Shown here one piece after another: positions 8,463-16,158 of a DNA stretch of 64,000 nucleotides (position 1 is the stretch's first letter; each line of letters starts with the position of its first letter). The stretch lies in assembly GCA_025846845.1 (NCBI GenBank), contig JAOYTL010000009.1:248001-312000 (forward strand), given 5' to 3'. Under the pieces are notes generated by a model, which was not told where the DNA came from, did not search any database, and was given only the letters and a program-made list of their open reading frames with translations. Source of the stretch: Alloboseaceae bacterium BT-24-1 (lineage in GTDB: Bacteria; Pseudomonadota; Alphaproteobacteria; Rhizobiales; Beijerinckiaceae). A program made the position numbers and the translations under genes.

Positions 8463-9185
8463 ATGAAACCCACGCTGATCCTCGTCTCGGGAATGCTGTG
8501 CGACGAGACCGTATGGCTGCCGACGACTGTCCTCCTGCAGGATGACGCCGAGATCGAGATCATCAACCTAGGGGCTGCGACCTCTGTCGGGAACGTTGCG
8601 GAGGCCGTACTCTCGAAGGCGCCGCAAAGCTTCGCTCTCGCCGGCCATTCGCTCGGCGGCCGCGTGGCACTCGAGGTGGTGCGGCGCGCTCCGGAACGCG
8701 TCGGGCTGCTTGGTCTGTTCGGCACGGCATACCGCGGCCGCCCCCCCGGCGAGGCGGGGCTAGCTGAAGTGTCGGCGCGCGAGTCGATGGTGGCCGGAGC
8801 CAAGATCGACGGCTTGGAAGCCCTGAGCCGGCAATGGGCCTCGCGCATGTTGCACGCCGGCCGGCAGGCAGAGGCCGAGGTCGTCGAACCGATCGTGGCG
8901 ATGGTGACGAGGCAGGGTCTGGAGAAGCTGGAGGCGCAGGTCCGGATGGGTCTTTCCCGTCCCGATGCCGAGGATCTTCTCCCCCGCATCGCGAGCAGGA
9001 CACTCGTGCTGGCCGGGCGCGAGGATCAGGCGATGCCCCTCGGGCCGCACGAGGAGATGGCAAGGGCCATTCCCGACGCAGAGCTCGTCGTGATCGAGCG
9101 GTGCGGCCACTTGCTGACCTATGAGCGACCCGAGACCTGCGCCGCAGCGATCCGGCCCTGGCTTGCCTCGTTCGGGCAGCGGTGA
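8463..9185 (+). CDS. Alpha/beta hydrolase in the meta-cleavage cluster
   Basis: This 240-residue cytoplasmic alpha/beta hydrolase has the nucleophile elbow GHSLGG, an acid in GREDQAMP, and the histidine in CGHLLTYERP. The ATG at 8463 has GGAG 8 bases upstream; an earlier in-frame ATG at 8436 lies inside operator 2 and is rejected. It is the first gene of the rightward operon (hydrolase, hpaF, FAH protein, hpaH). Canonical Hpa pathways do not need a hydrolase, so it may open an ester, lactone or amide of the aromatic precursor, or act on a ring-fission ketone as the C-C hydrolases do. Specificity is not visible in the sequence. Confidence 0.85.
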   Translation: MKPTLILVSGMLCDETVWLPTTVLLQDDAEIEIINLGAATSVGNVAEAVLSKAPQSFALAGHSLGGRVALEVVRRAPERVGLLGLFGTAYRGRPPGEAGLAEVSARESMVAGAKIDGLEALSRQWASRMLHAGRQAEAEVVEPIVAMVTRQGLEKLEAQVRMGLSRPDAEDLLPRIASRTLVLAGREDQAMPLGPHEEMARAIPDAELVVIERCGHLLTYERPETCAAAIRPWLASFGQR

Positions 9186-9233
9186 CTTGAGGCCTTACCA
9201 CATCTTGAGCGGCTCAGCGCCGCAGGAGCAACC

Positions 9234-9632
9234 ATGCCGCACATCATCATAGAAGCGACGACCTCAGCCGCCGACCTCGTGCCCCCAGAAACCTTAACGT
9301 CCGCCATGCATGACGTCGCCTGCGGCGTGGACGGATATCCCTTGCCCGGCGTCCGCACGCGCCTGCATTTGACCCGGCATTTCCGGATCGCAGACGGCGA
9401 TCCGGCAGGGGCTTTCGTGCACGTCAACATCCGCATTGGCGTCGGTTTCGACCAGGAAGCCAGAAGCAAGGCGGCCCTGGCGATCGCCGATCGCCTGTCG
9501 GAGCTCTTTGAGCCGTTCGTCGCGACGAAGCCGATAGCCTTGTCCGTCGAGGTCACGGAGATCGACACGGCCGTGCGGATCAATCGCTCCAACGTGCGCG
9601 AGCTGCTGGCAAAGCGCGCGGCATCGACTTGA
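9234..9632 (+). CDS. hpaF: 5-carboxymethyl-2-hydroxymuconate isomerase (HpaF-like)
   Basis: This 132-residue member of the tautomerase superfamily begins MPHIIIEAT, placing proline directly after the initiator Met as required for the catalytic N-terminal Pro. LHLTRHFRIADGD and GAFVHVNIRI match CHMI proteins. It isomerises the ring-fission acid in homoprotocatechuate breakdown. The ATG at 9234 is preceded by CAGGAGCAA. It sits 48 bp after the hydrolase and 48 bp before the FAH-family gene, in the usual hpaF context. Confidence 0.88.
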   Translation: MPHIIIEATTSAADLVPPETLTSAMHDVACGVDGYPLPGVRTRLHLTRHFRIADGDPAGAFVHVNIRIGVGFDQEARSKAALAIADRLSELFEPFVATKPIALSVEVTEIDTAVRINRSNVRELLAKRAAST

Positions 9633-9680
9633 GCATACGTGCGACGAGCCGAGTTTTTTGCCAGGGGAAGGCGTGTGCTA

Positions 9681-10544
9681 ATGAGTCGATTTATCAGCTT
9701 CTCGCAGGGTGGCCGGCCCGGTTACGGCTTGATCTCGGGCGAGGGAATCATCGACCTTTCGCGCCGCTTCCACAGCCGATGGCCGAGCCTGCGGGACGTC
9801 GTCGCCGAGGACGCCTTCCGTTTTCTAGGAGACGAGGCGGGAGCGTTGGCGCCGGACCATCCCCTGGAAGGAGTGGTCTACGAACCTCCGATCGTAAGCC
9901 CGCCGAAGATCATTTGTGTCGGCATAAATTTCCCGGAGCGGGAGGCCGAGTACGACGACGGGCAGCCGGCGCCGCACAATCCGTCGCTATTCGTGCGCTT
10001 CCCGAGCTCCTTCACGGGACACCGACGGCCCCTGATCCGACCGCCAGAGAGCAAGCAGCTCGACTACGAGGGGGAGATTGCCATCGTCCTGGGCAAGCCG
10101 GGCCGACGCATTCCCGAACGTGATGCGCTCGATCACATCGCGGCATTGTCCCTCGCCAACGATGGCACGATCCGCGATTGGATCCGCCATGCCAAGTTCA
10201 ACGTGACGCAAGGCAAGAACTTCGAAGGCTCGGGCTCAATGGGTCCCTGGCTCGTCCCCTTCGAGGACGAGGGGCAGATCGCCGACATCGCACTCCGCAC
10301 ACGCGTCAACGGCGAGGTCCGCCAAAGTGATAGGAGCAGCCGGATGATCTTTTCCTTTCGCAGGATCATCGCCTATGTCTCGACCTTCACTACGCTCGGC
10401 CCGGGCGACGTCATCCTCACCGGCACTCCGACAGGTGCCGGGGCACGGTCGAATCCACCGATCTGGCTCCGGCCGGGCGACGTAGTCGAAGTGGAGGCCG
10501 ACGGGATAGGGGTACTGCGCAACACGGTGGCGGACGAGGCTTGA
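9681..10544 (+). CDS. hpaG: Fumarylacetoacetate hydrolase-family protein (HpaG-like isomerase/decarboxylase)
   Basis: This 287-residue single-domain FAH protein has the metal-site elements DYEGEIAIVLGK and the ANDGTIRDW stretch, then LTGTPTGAG near the C-terminus. HpaG enzymes decarboxylate 5-oxopent-3-ene-1,2,5-tricarboxylate and isomerise the product; E. coli HpaG has two FAH domains, whereas here there is one, as in many alphaproteobacteria. ATG 9681 follows CAGGGGAAGG; a GTG at 9639 is possible but weaker. The next gene starts 4 bp after its stop, so the two are co-translated. Acylpyruvase or related FAH activities remain possible. Confidence 0.82.
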   Translation: MSRFISFSQGGRPGYGLISGEGIIDLSRRFHSRWPSLRDVVAEDAFRFLGDEAGALAPDHPLEGVVYEPPIVSPPKIICVGINFPEREAEYDDGQPAPHNPSLFVRFPSSFTGHRRPLIRPPESKQLDYEGEIAIVLGKPGRRIPERDALDHIAALSLANDGTIRDWIRHAKFNVTQGKNFEGSGSMGPWLVPFEDEGQIADIALRTRVNGEVRQSDRSSRMIFSFRRIIAYVSTFTTLGPGDVILTGTPTGAGARSNPPIWLRPGDVVEVEADGIGVLRNTVADEA

Positions 10545-10547
10545 GCG

Positions 10548-11351
10548 ATGCTGGCTCCCGAAGACGTCGCGATCGCCGCGGATTGCCTGGACGAAGCGGA
10601 GCGGACCCGGGTCCAGACCGGTCTCCTGTCGCTCAGGTTTCCGGGGATGACGGTGGATGACGCCTACGCCGTGCAGGCGGCGTGGGTGAGGAAGAAGCTC
10701 GGGGCGGGCCGGACGGTCATCGGCAACAAGATAGGTCTTACGTCTAAGGCCATGCAGGCCGCACTGGGCATCGACACCCCGGATTCCGGGGTGCTCTTCG
10801 ATGACATGCTCTTCGACGATAGCGATGAGGTTTCCAAGGACCGCTTCATCCAGCCGCGGATCGAGGCGGAACTCGCCTTCGTCATGAAATCCCGGCTGAA
10901 GGGGCCAAATGTTGGCCTCATCGACGTCATCAATGCAACCGACCACATTACGCCGGCACTCGAGATCCTCGATACGCGCATCGTCCGCGTCGATCCCGAG
11001 ACGAGAAGGGCCCGCACGATCATCGACACCATTTCCGACAATGCCGCCAACGCCGGGATCGTGCTCGGCGGACGCCCCATGCGACCCGACCAGGTGGACC
11101 TACGCTGGGTGGGCGCGGTCGTATCGCGGAACGCACAGGTCGAGGAGACAGGTCTTGCGGCCGGCGTGCTGAATCACCCGGCCCGAGGCATTGCCTGGCT
11201 CGTCAATCGGCTCTCGGTCTACGGCCAGCAAATTGAGGCCGGCCAGATCGTCCTTTCAGGATCCTTCGTGCGCCCCGTGGAAGCGCGACACGGCGATACC
11301 ATCGTCGCCGACTACGGGCCGCTTGGCTCGGTGAGTTGCTTCTTCGAATAG
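10548..11351 (+). CDS. hpaH: 2-oxo-hept-4-ene-1,7-dioate hydratase (HpaH-like)
   Basis: This 267-residue protein belongs to the hydratase/decarboxylase branch of the FAH fold. NKIGLTSKAMQ, the metal-binding PRIEAELAFV (E..E), and SGSFVRPVEARHGDTI match HpaH/MhpD-type hydratases, and the length matches the family. It adds water to the dienoate produced by HpaG. An HpaI-type aldolase that would follow, and the CHMS dehydrogenase (hpaE) expected earlier, are not in the window. It is the last gene of the rightward operon. Confidence 0.88.
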   Translation: MLAPEDVAIAADCLDEAERTRVQTGLLSLRFPGMTVDDAYAVQAAWVRKKLGAGRTVIGNKIGLTSKAMQAALGIDTPDSGVLFDDMLFDDSDEVSKDRFIQPRIEAELAFVMKSRLKGPNVGLIDVINATDHITPALEILDTRIVRVDPETRRARTIIDTISDNAANAGIVLGGRPMRPDQVDLRWVGAVVSRNAQVEETGLAAGVLNHPARGIAWLVNRLSVYGQQIEAGQIVLSGSFVRPVEARHGDTIVADYGPLGSVSCFFE

Positions 11352-11441
11352 CGGCAGCGCCGGGTGACGCGTCGAGTTTCGCGAACTCGGCTTCGAACCG
11401 GGCACGCCGACCATGCACTTCACTTTGTCACCCGCACCGGC

Positions 11442-11487
11442 CTGTCCCCGGCCATGCAATCTCCCGTGGAGAGCAATCCGGGGACAG
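11442..11487. terminator. Inverted repeat between convergent hpaH and acuI-like genes
   Basis: CTGTCCCCGG (11442-11451) and CCGGGGACAG (11478-11487) form a perfect 10-bp stem around a 26-base loop. It lies between two convergent genes and may act as a shared terminator, but there is no T-run on either side. Confidence 0.4.
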
Positions 11488-11493
11488 TGCGTC

Positions 11494-12483
11494 TCAAGCC
11501 GATGTTGCAAGATCGACCACGACGCGCCCTCGGACCTTGCCGGCCATCAAGGCATGCGCGACTTCGACCACCTGGTCGAGCGACACTGTCCGGGTAACGG
11601 TATCGAGCTTCAGGGCGTCCAGACTTTCCGAAAGTCGGCGCCAGGCCTCGACACGTTCGGAAACCGGCCGGGTCACGCTATTGACGCCGAGCAGCGCAAC
11701 GCCGCGGAGGATGAAGGGCGCGACGGAGGTCGGGAAATCCAGTCCCTGCGCCATGCCGCAGGCGGCGATGGCACCATCGGCCTTGGTCGCAGCGCAGGCA
11801 TTAGCCAGCGTGTGGCTACCTACGGAATCGACGACGGCCGCCCAACGTTCCTTCTGCAGCGGCTTGCCGGGCTCCGCCAAGGTCTGCCGGTCGATGACCT
11901 CCGCGGCGCCGAGTTCCTTCAGGTAGGCTTCCTCGGACATGCGCCCCGTAGAGGCGACGACGCTGTAGCCAAGGCGGCTGAGCAGAGCCACGGCAATGCT
12001 GCCGACGCCCCCGCTCGCACCTGTCACGAGCACATCGCCCCGCGCGGGCACGATGCCGAAGCGCTCCAGGGCGACGATGCAGAGCATCGCAGTGTAGCCC
12101 GCTGTGCCGATGGCCATCGCGTTCAGGGAAGTCAGGCCGTCGGGAAGGTGGATCAGCCAGTCGCCGCGGACGCGTGCCCGCTGCGCCAAGCCGCCCCAGT
12201 GCTGCTCGCCCACGCCCCAGCCATTTAGCACGACCCTATCCCCAGGCGAGAAACCGGGGTGGTCGCTATGTTCCACCACGCCAGCGAAGTCGATGCCCGG
12301 CACCATGGGAAAGCTGCGGACGATCGGGCCCTTGCCGGTAATCGCCAGAGCGTCCTTGTAGTTGATCGTGCTGGCTTCAACGCGGACGGTCACGTCTCCG
12401 GCCGGCAGGCGGTCCTCGGACACCTCCGTTTTCCCAACGCGCTGACCCGCGTCGTCCTTCTCGATCAATATCGCTTGGAACAT
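11494..12483 (-). CDS. acuI: Zinc-free medium-chain oxidoreductase, acrylyl-CoA reductase (AcuI/YhdH) family
   Basis: This 329-residue MDR protein begins MFQAILIEKDDAG, has INYKDALAITGKG and the NADPH-binding LVTGASGGVGSIAV motif, and ends with KVRGRVVVDL, all typical of the AcuI/YhdH group. Members reduce acrylyl-CoA to propionyl-CoA with NADPH in the cytoplasm. ATG 12483 has GGGAGAGGA just upstream; 9 further in-frame codons exist but lack a ribosome site. It diverges from the Bug/acyl-CoA dehydrogenase operon, suggesting use of a short unsaturated acyl-CoA. Substrate identity is inference. Confidence 0.83.
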   Translation of the reverse strand: MFQAILIEKDDAGQRVGKTEVSEDRLPAGDVTVRVEASTINYKDALAITGKGPIVRSFPMVPGIDFAGVVEHSDHPGFSPGDRVVLNGWGVGEQHWGGLAQRARVRGDWLIHLPDGLTSLNAMAIGTAGYTAMLCIVALERFGIVPARGDVLVTGASGGVGSIAVALLSRLGYSVVASTGRMSEEAYLKELGAAEVIDRQTLAEPGKPLQKERWAAVVDSVGSHTLANACAATKADGAIAACGMAQGLDFPTSVAPFILRGVALLGVNSVTRPVSERVEAWRRLSESLDALKLDTVTRTVSLDQVVEVAHALMAGKVRGRVVVDLATSA

Positions 12484-12552
12484 CGTCCTCTCCCTCGCAT
12501 GCCCCGGCAAGCGGGGCTAACGCAAAATTAGGCAACACAACCCACTTTAGAC

Positions 12553-12563
12553 AACATGATGTT
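12553..12563. promoter_or_regulatory. Short palindrome in the acuI/Bug divergent promoter
   Basis: AACATGATGTT is an 11-bp palindrome centred on one base, in an A/T-rich stretch between two divergent genes. It resembles the core of the hpaD operators but lacks their flanks. It could be an operator for both transcripts; no regulator gene is adjacent. Confidence 0.3.
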
Positions 12564-12628
12564 TATTGACACCTTGATGTCCTTTGGGCAACTCTCCATG
12601 CAGCGCAAAAATGGGGAAGGGCCTGCCG

Positions 12629-13594
12629 ATGAAAAAGCTCCTGGTCTATGCAGCGTTGGCCTCGATGATTACCGCCGGCCCCATTCTGGCGGCCGAAGCC
12701 GATTATCCCAGTCGACCGATCAGGCTCGTCGTCGGTTATCCTGCCGGCGGGCAGACGGACGTGCTGGCCCGCATGGTCGCAAAAAACCTTGGCGACCAAC
12801 TCGGCAAGCAAGTCATCGTCGAGAACACCGGCGGAGCCGGCGGCACCATCGGCGCACTCAACGTCGTCAGGTCGGCTCCCGACGGATATACGCTGTTGAT
12901 GAGCGTCGAGGCCACACAGACGCGGGCGAAGGTCTTCTATCCCAAGGTCGCCTACGATCAGGTGGCTAGCTTCACATTGCTTCGCAAGATGGCCAAGCAG
13001 CGGGCGGTCTTGGTCGTAAATTCCAATTTCCCCGTCAAGACAGTTGCCGAGTTGGTCGCTTATGCCAAGGCGCGTCCAAAGGAGCTGAACTACGGGGGCA
13101 CGCTGGGAACGACATCCCACATCGGCGGGACCATCTTCGACAAGCTTTATGGCACTCAGCTGACGTTCGTAAGCTATGCGGGTGGCAATCAGCCAATCAC
13201 GGATCTGCTCAGGGAGACCACCCAGGTCGGCTTTTTCACGGAGTCGACGGTCGCCGAGTACATCAAGGCGGGATCCATACGGGCCTTGGCGGTCCTGGCG
13301 ACGGAGAGATCGTTGATCTTCCCGGATCTGCCGACGATCGAGGAAGCGGGAGGCAAGGCATTCGATATCTCGGCGTGGTTCGGTGTTGCCGGCCCGGCGG
13401 GGCTCCCACCTGCCGTTTCCCAAAAACTTATGGAAGCCCTGAACAAGGTTAGCGAAAGCCCGGAATTCGCCTCGCAGATCCAAGTGATCGGCGGCGTTCC
13501 GATCAAGGGCTCCAATCCGCAGAACTTCGCCGCAGACGTTGCCAAGGAAGTGGCCTACTGGGCAGAGTGGGCGAAGGAGAACAAGCCTGACTAG
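12629..13594 (+). CDS. Tripartite tricarboxylate transporter (Tct/Bug) solute-binding protein
   Basis: This 321-residue periplasmic protein has a Sec signal peptide (MKKLLVYAALASMITAGPIL, cleavage near AAA/EADYP) followed by the Bug hallmark YPSRPIRLVVGYPAGGQTD. Bug proteins bind organic acids or amides, mostly carboxylates, for TctAB permeases, which are absent here; many alphaproteobacteria carry orphan Bug proteins. ATG 12629 is chosen from the signal-peptide position; starts at 12584 and 12611 are in frame. It leads a catabolic operon, so its ligand is probably the operon's substrate. Confidence 0.9.
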   Translation: MKKLLVYAALASMITAGPILAAEADYPSRPIRLVVGYPAGGQTDVLARMVAKNLGDQLGKQVIVENTGGAGGTIGALNVVRSAPDGYTLLMSVEATQTRAKVFYPKVAYDQVASFTLLRKMAKQRAVLVVNSNFPVKTVAELVAYAKARPKELNYGGTLGTTSHIGGTIFDKLYGTQLTFVSYAGGNQPITDLLRETTQVGFFTESTVAEYIKAGSIRALAVLATERSLIFPDLPTIEEAGGKAFDISAWFGVAGPAGLPPAVSQKLMEALNKVSESPEFASQIQVIGGVPIKGSNPQNFAADVAKEVAYWAEWAKENKPD

Positions 13595-13613
13595 CGCTGT
13601 CCCCTCCCAGTCC

Positions 13614-14819
13614 ATGACCTTTTTCGGACAATACGATGAGGCCCTGTCGCCGCCCGAACGGCACCTCGTCGAACTGGCACGCGAGTTCTGCGAGGGCGGT
13701 TTCTCGGAAGCCGCCCGGCGAGCCCGGGTGGCCGGGACGCCATTCCCGCGGGAGTGGATCGCCGCGTGGGCGGCGCAGGGCATGCTCGCCCTTCAGGTTC
13801 TGCCGGAACACGGCGGCCACGGTGCTTCCTTCACGTGTAAGGTCCGCGTGGCTCAGGAAGTTGCGAGATGCAGCTTCGCGGCCGCGTTCTGTCTCAACAA
13901 CCTGCAAGGGCAGGCGACGCGGATTTCACGAGCGGGAACCGATGCGCAGCGAAGCCGGCTCCTGACCGGCCTCATCGACGGCTCGATCCTGGCCGCGCCG
14001 TCGATGAGCGAGCCGGGTGGCGGCAGCGATTTGGGCGCCATTGCCACGACGGCCACGCGGATCGACGGTGGCTGGGTCGTCAACGGTACCAAGGACTGGG
14101 TCACCAACGGCACCATCGTGGACTTCTTGTCCATGTTGGTTCGCGCGGACGAGAACGTCGGGTTGATCAACCTTCTCGTCGAATGCGGCACCGGGGCATC
14201 CCTCTCACGGGAGGAGATTCCGCTGTCTGGGGGCGTATCGTTCAGGCTTGCGAGAATGACGTTCCGTGATCATTTCGTCCCGGAATGGGCGCTCCTGGGA
14301 GCGACGGGCAATGCGGTCGGCGCGTCAATGGCGGCCGTGAACGCAGCGAGGGTCCACGTCGCAGCGATGGCAGTCGCCAGCCTACATTCCGCCCTTAGCG
14401 AGACCGTGCAGTACTGCGCACGACGGCAGTCCTTCGGGTGCGCATTGCTCTCACACCAAGGCCTTCAGTGGGAGTTGGCCGAGGTCTCGACGCGCCTTGA
14501 GGCAGCGAACGCCCTCGTCTTCCGGGCGGCGCAGCTCGTCGACCGTGGCGAGGCGGCCCAGACGGCCGCCGCTCAGTGCAAGAAGTTCGCGGTCGATACG
14601 GCGATCTGGGGCGTCGACCAGTGCATGCGGGCCATGGGCGCGATCGGGGCGCACGATGAGCAGGGCCTCGCATTGCAGCTGGGGGAGGTCAGGCTCGCCG
14701 CCTACGCCGACGGGACGAACGAGATGATGCTCGATCGCATCGGGCGGGGGCTCGCGCGGAATTACGGCGCACCGGCGGGCGTGGAGAGCGAGCTCAAGGG
14801 CGCGGAAGGGAAAGCATGA
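13614..14819 (+). CDS. Acyl-CoA dehydrogenase family protein
   Basis: This 401-residue flavoprotein has the acyl-CoA dehydrogenase middle domain (SEPGGGSDLGAIATTA and VNGTKDWVTNG) and a C-terminal helical bundle ending YADGTNEMMLDRIGR. The family's usual catalytic Glu position falls near ADGTNE. It should desaturate an acyl-CoA at C2-C3 in the cytoplasm, passing electrons to ETF. Its 3' end overlaps the CoA-transferase A gene by ATGA. Start 13614 gives a normal N-terminus but has a poor ribosome site, so coupling to the upstream gene is possible. Confidence 0.87.
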   Translation: MTFFGQYDEALSPPERHLVELAREFCEGGFSEAARRARVAGTPFPREWIAAWAAQGMLALQVLPEHGGHGASFTCKVRVAQEVARCSFAAAFCLNNLQGQATRISRAGTDAQRSRLLTGLIDGSILAAPSMSEPGGGSDLGAIATTATRIDGGWVVNGTKDWVTNGTIVDFLSMLVRADENVGLINLLVECGTGASLSREEIPLSGGVSFRLARMTFRDHFVPEWALLGATGNAVGASMAAVNAARVHVAAMAVASLHSALSETVQYCARRQSFGCALLSHQGLQWELAEVSTRLEAANALVFRAAQLVDRGEAAQTAAAQCKKFAVDTAIWGVDQCMRAMGAIGAHDEQGLALQLGEVRLAAYADGTNEMMLDRIGRGLARNYGAPAGVESELKGAEGKA

Positions 14820-15478
14820 GAAACGTCGTCGTCGAGAACGCCGCCGACGCGGTGAAGGGATTGAGGGATGGCCACGTCGTGATGGTCGGCGGATTTGGCG
14901 GGGCGGGACTGCCTCGCTCCTTCGTCAGGGCCGTCGCCGAGCTAGGCGTACGTGGATTGACCCTGATCTCCAACAATGCCGGAACCGAGGGGGACGACCT
15001 GTCGCTATGGTTCCGCTCGCGCATCGTTAGCAAGATCGTCTGCTCCTACCCCCGCAGCGCCAAGGACTTCACGGCGCAGTACCGAGCGGGAGAGGTCGAG
15101 CTGGAACTCGTACCCCAAGGCACGCTCGTCGAACGGATCAGAGCCGGCGGCGCGGGGCTGGGCGGCTTCCTGAGCCCCGTCGGCGTCGGCACGGTCTTCG
15201 AGCAGGGAAAGCAGAAGATCGAGGTCGATGGTCGTACCTATCTGCTCGAGATGCCGCTCAAGGCGGACTTCGCCCTCGTGAAAGGGAAGGTTGCCGACAC
15301 CTTGGGCAACGTGACGTATAACATGACCGCTCGCAATCACTGCGCCGTCATGACGACCGCCGCCGACACGGTGGCCGTCGAGGTCGATCGCGTCGTTGAG
15401 GCCGGCGAATTGGACCCGGAGGCGGTCGTCACGCCCTGTATCTTCGTCAACCGCGTCTTCGCGAGGACCTCGTCATGA
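14816..15478 (+). CDS. 3-oxoacid CoA-transferase subunit A (PcaI/ScoA-like)
   Basis: This 220-residue subunit has GGFGGAGLP near the N-terminus, the CoA-binding region of family I CoA-transferase alpha subunits, then TLISNNAG and the GGAGLGGFLSPVGVGT block. It pairs with the B subunit encoded directly downstream; both overlaps are ATGA, indicating strict co-translation. Such enzymes move CoA from succinyl-CoA or acetyl-CoA to a 3-oxo or related acid. The A subunit is close in layout to PcaI/CatI. The acceptor acid cannot be told from sequence alone. Confidence 0.88.
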   Translation: MRNVVVENAADAVKGLRDGHVVMVGGFGGAGLPRSFVRAVAELGVRGLTLISNNAGTEGDDLSLWFRSRIVSKIVCSYPRSAKDFTAQYRAGEVELELVPQGTLVERIRAGGAGLGGFLSPVGVGTVFEQGKQKIEVDGRTYLLEMPLKADFALVKGKVADTLGNVTYNMTARNHCAVMTTAADTVAVEVDRVVEAGELDPEAVVTPCIFVNRVFARTSS

Positions 15479-16158
15479 AGGGCCTTGAACGGCAGCAGCT
15501 CGCGCGCATGGTGGCCTCGCAGCTGCCCCGGGAGAGCTTCGTCAATCTCGGCATCGGCGCGCCGACCCACGTTGCGGATTACATGGATCCCGAATCGGGA
15601 GTGATCCTTCACAGCGAAAACGGGATCCTCAACGTCGGCCCCGCGCCAGCCCTCGGCGAAGCGAATTTCGATCTCATCAACGCGGGCAAGTCCCCCGTGA
15701 CGCTGGCACGCGGCGGTTCATTCTTCGACTCCTCCATGTCCTTCGCCATGATGCGAGGCGGTCACATCGACGTCGCTGTCCTAGGCGCCTTCGAGGTTTC
15801 CCAGAACGGGGACCTCGCAAACTGGAACACTGGCCGGGACGAAGGCGAGCCGCCCGGCGTGGGCGGCGCGATGGACCTTGCCGTGGGCGCCAAGCAAATC
15901 TGGGTGATGATGGAACACGTGACACGTGAGGGCGCCCCCCGCATCGTCGCCGAGTGCACGCTTCCCCTTACCGCGAAACGCGTGGTCTCCCGTGTCTTCA
16001 CGAGCCTCGCCATCGTCGAGGTCATGCCAGACGGCTTGGTCGTATCGGCGATGCTGAGAGGCGCTCGCCTTGAGGACGTCCAGGCCAGAACGGGAGCGCC
16101 GCTTCGCCTCGCGCCACATATGCGCACCATAGAGCCGGACGGTAAGGTGGCCGAGTGA
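15475..16158 (+). CDS. 3-oxoacid CoA-transferase subunit B (PcaJ/ScoB-like)
   Basis: This 227-residue catalytic subunit carries the family I motif HSENGIL with the nucleophilic glutamate at residue 48, after NLGIGAPTHVADY. GGSFFDSSMSFAMMRGGHID matches the conserved core. It overlaps subunit A (ATGA) and the TPP enzyme gene (TGATG). Together these genes are one translational unit for activating an organic acid as a CoA ester before the acyl-CoA dehydrogenase step. Confidence 0.89.
   Translation: MKGLERQQLARMVASQLPRESFVNLGIGAPTHVADYMDPESGVILHSENGILNVGPAPALGEANFDLINAGKSPVTLARGGSFFDSSMSFAMMRGGHIDVAVLGAFEVSQNGDLANWNTGRDEGEPPGVGGAMDLAVGAKQIWVMMEHVTREGAPRIVAECTLPLTAKRVVSRVFTSLAIVEVMPDGLVVSAMLRGARLEDVQARTGAPLRLAPHMRTIEPDGKVAE

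Noticed and set aside
11390..11420. tRNA-like TTCGAACC sequence
   Set aside because: No acceptor stem, anticodon arm or D-loop pairing can be built around it.
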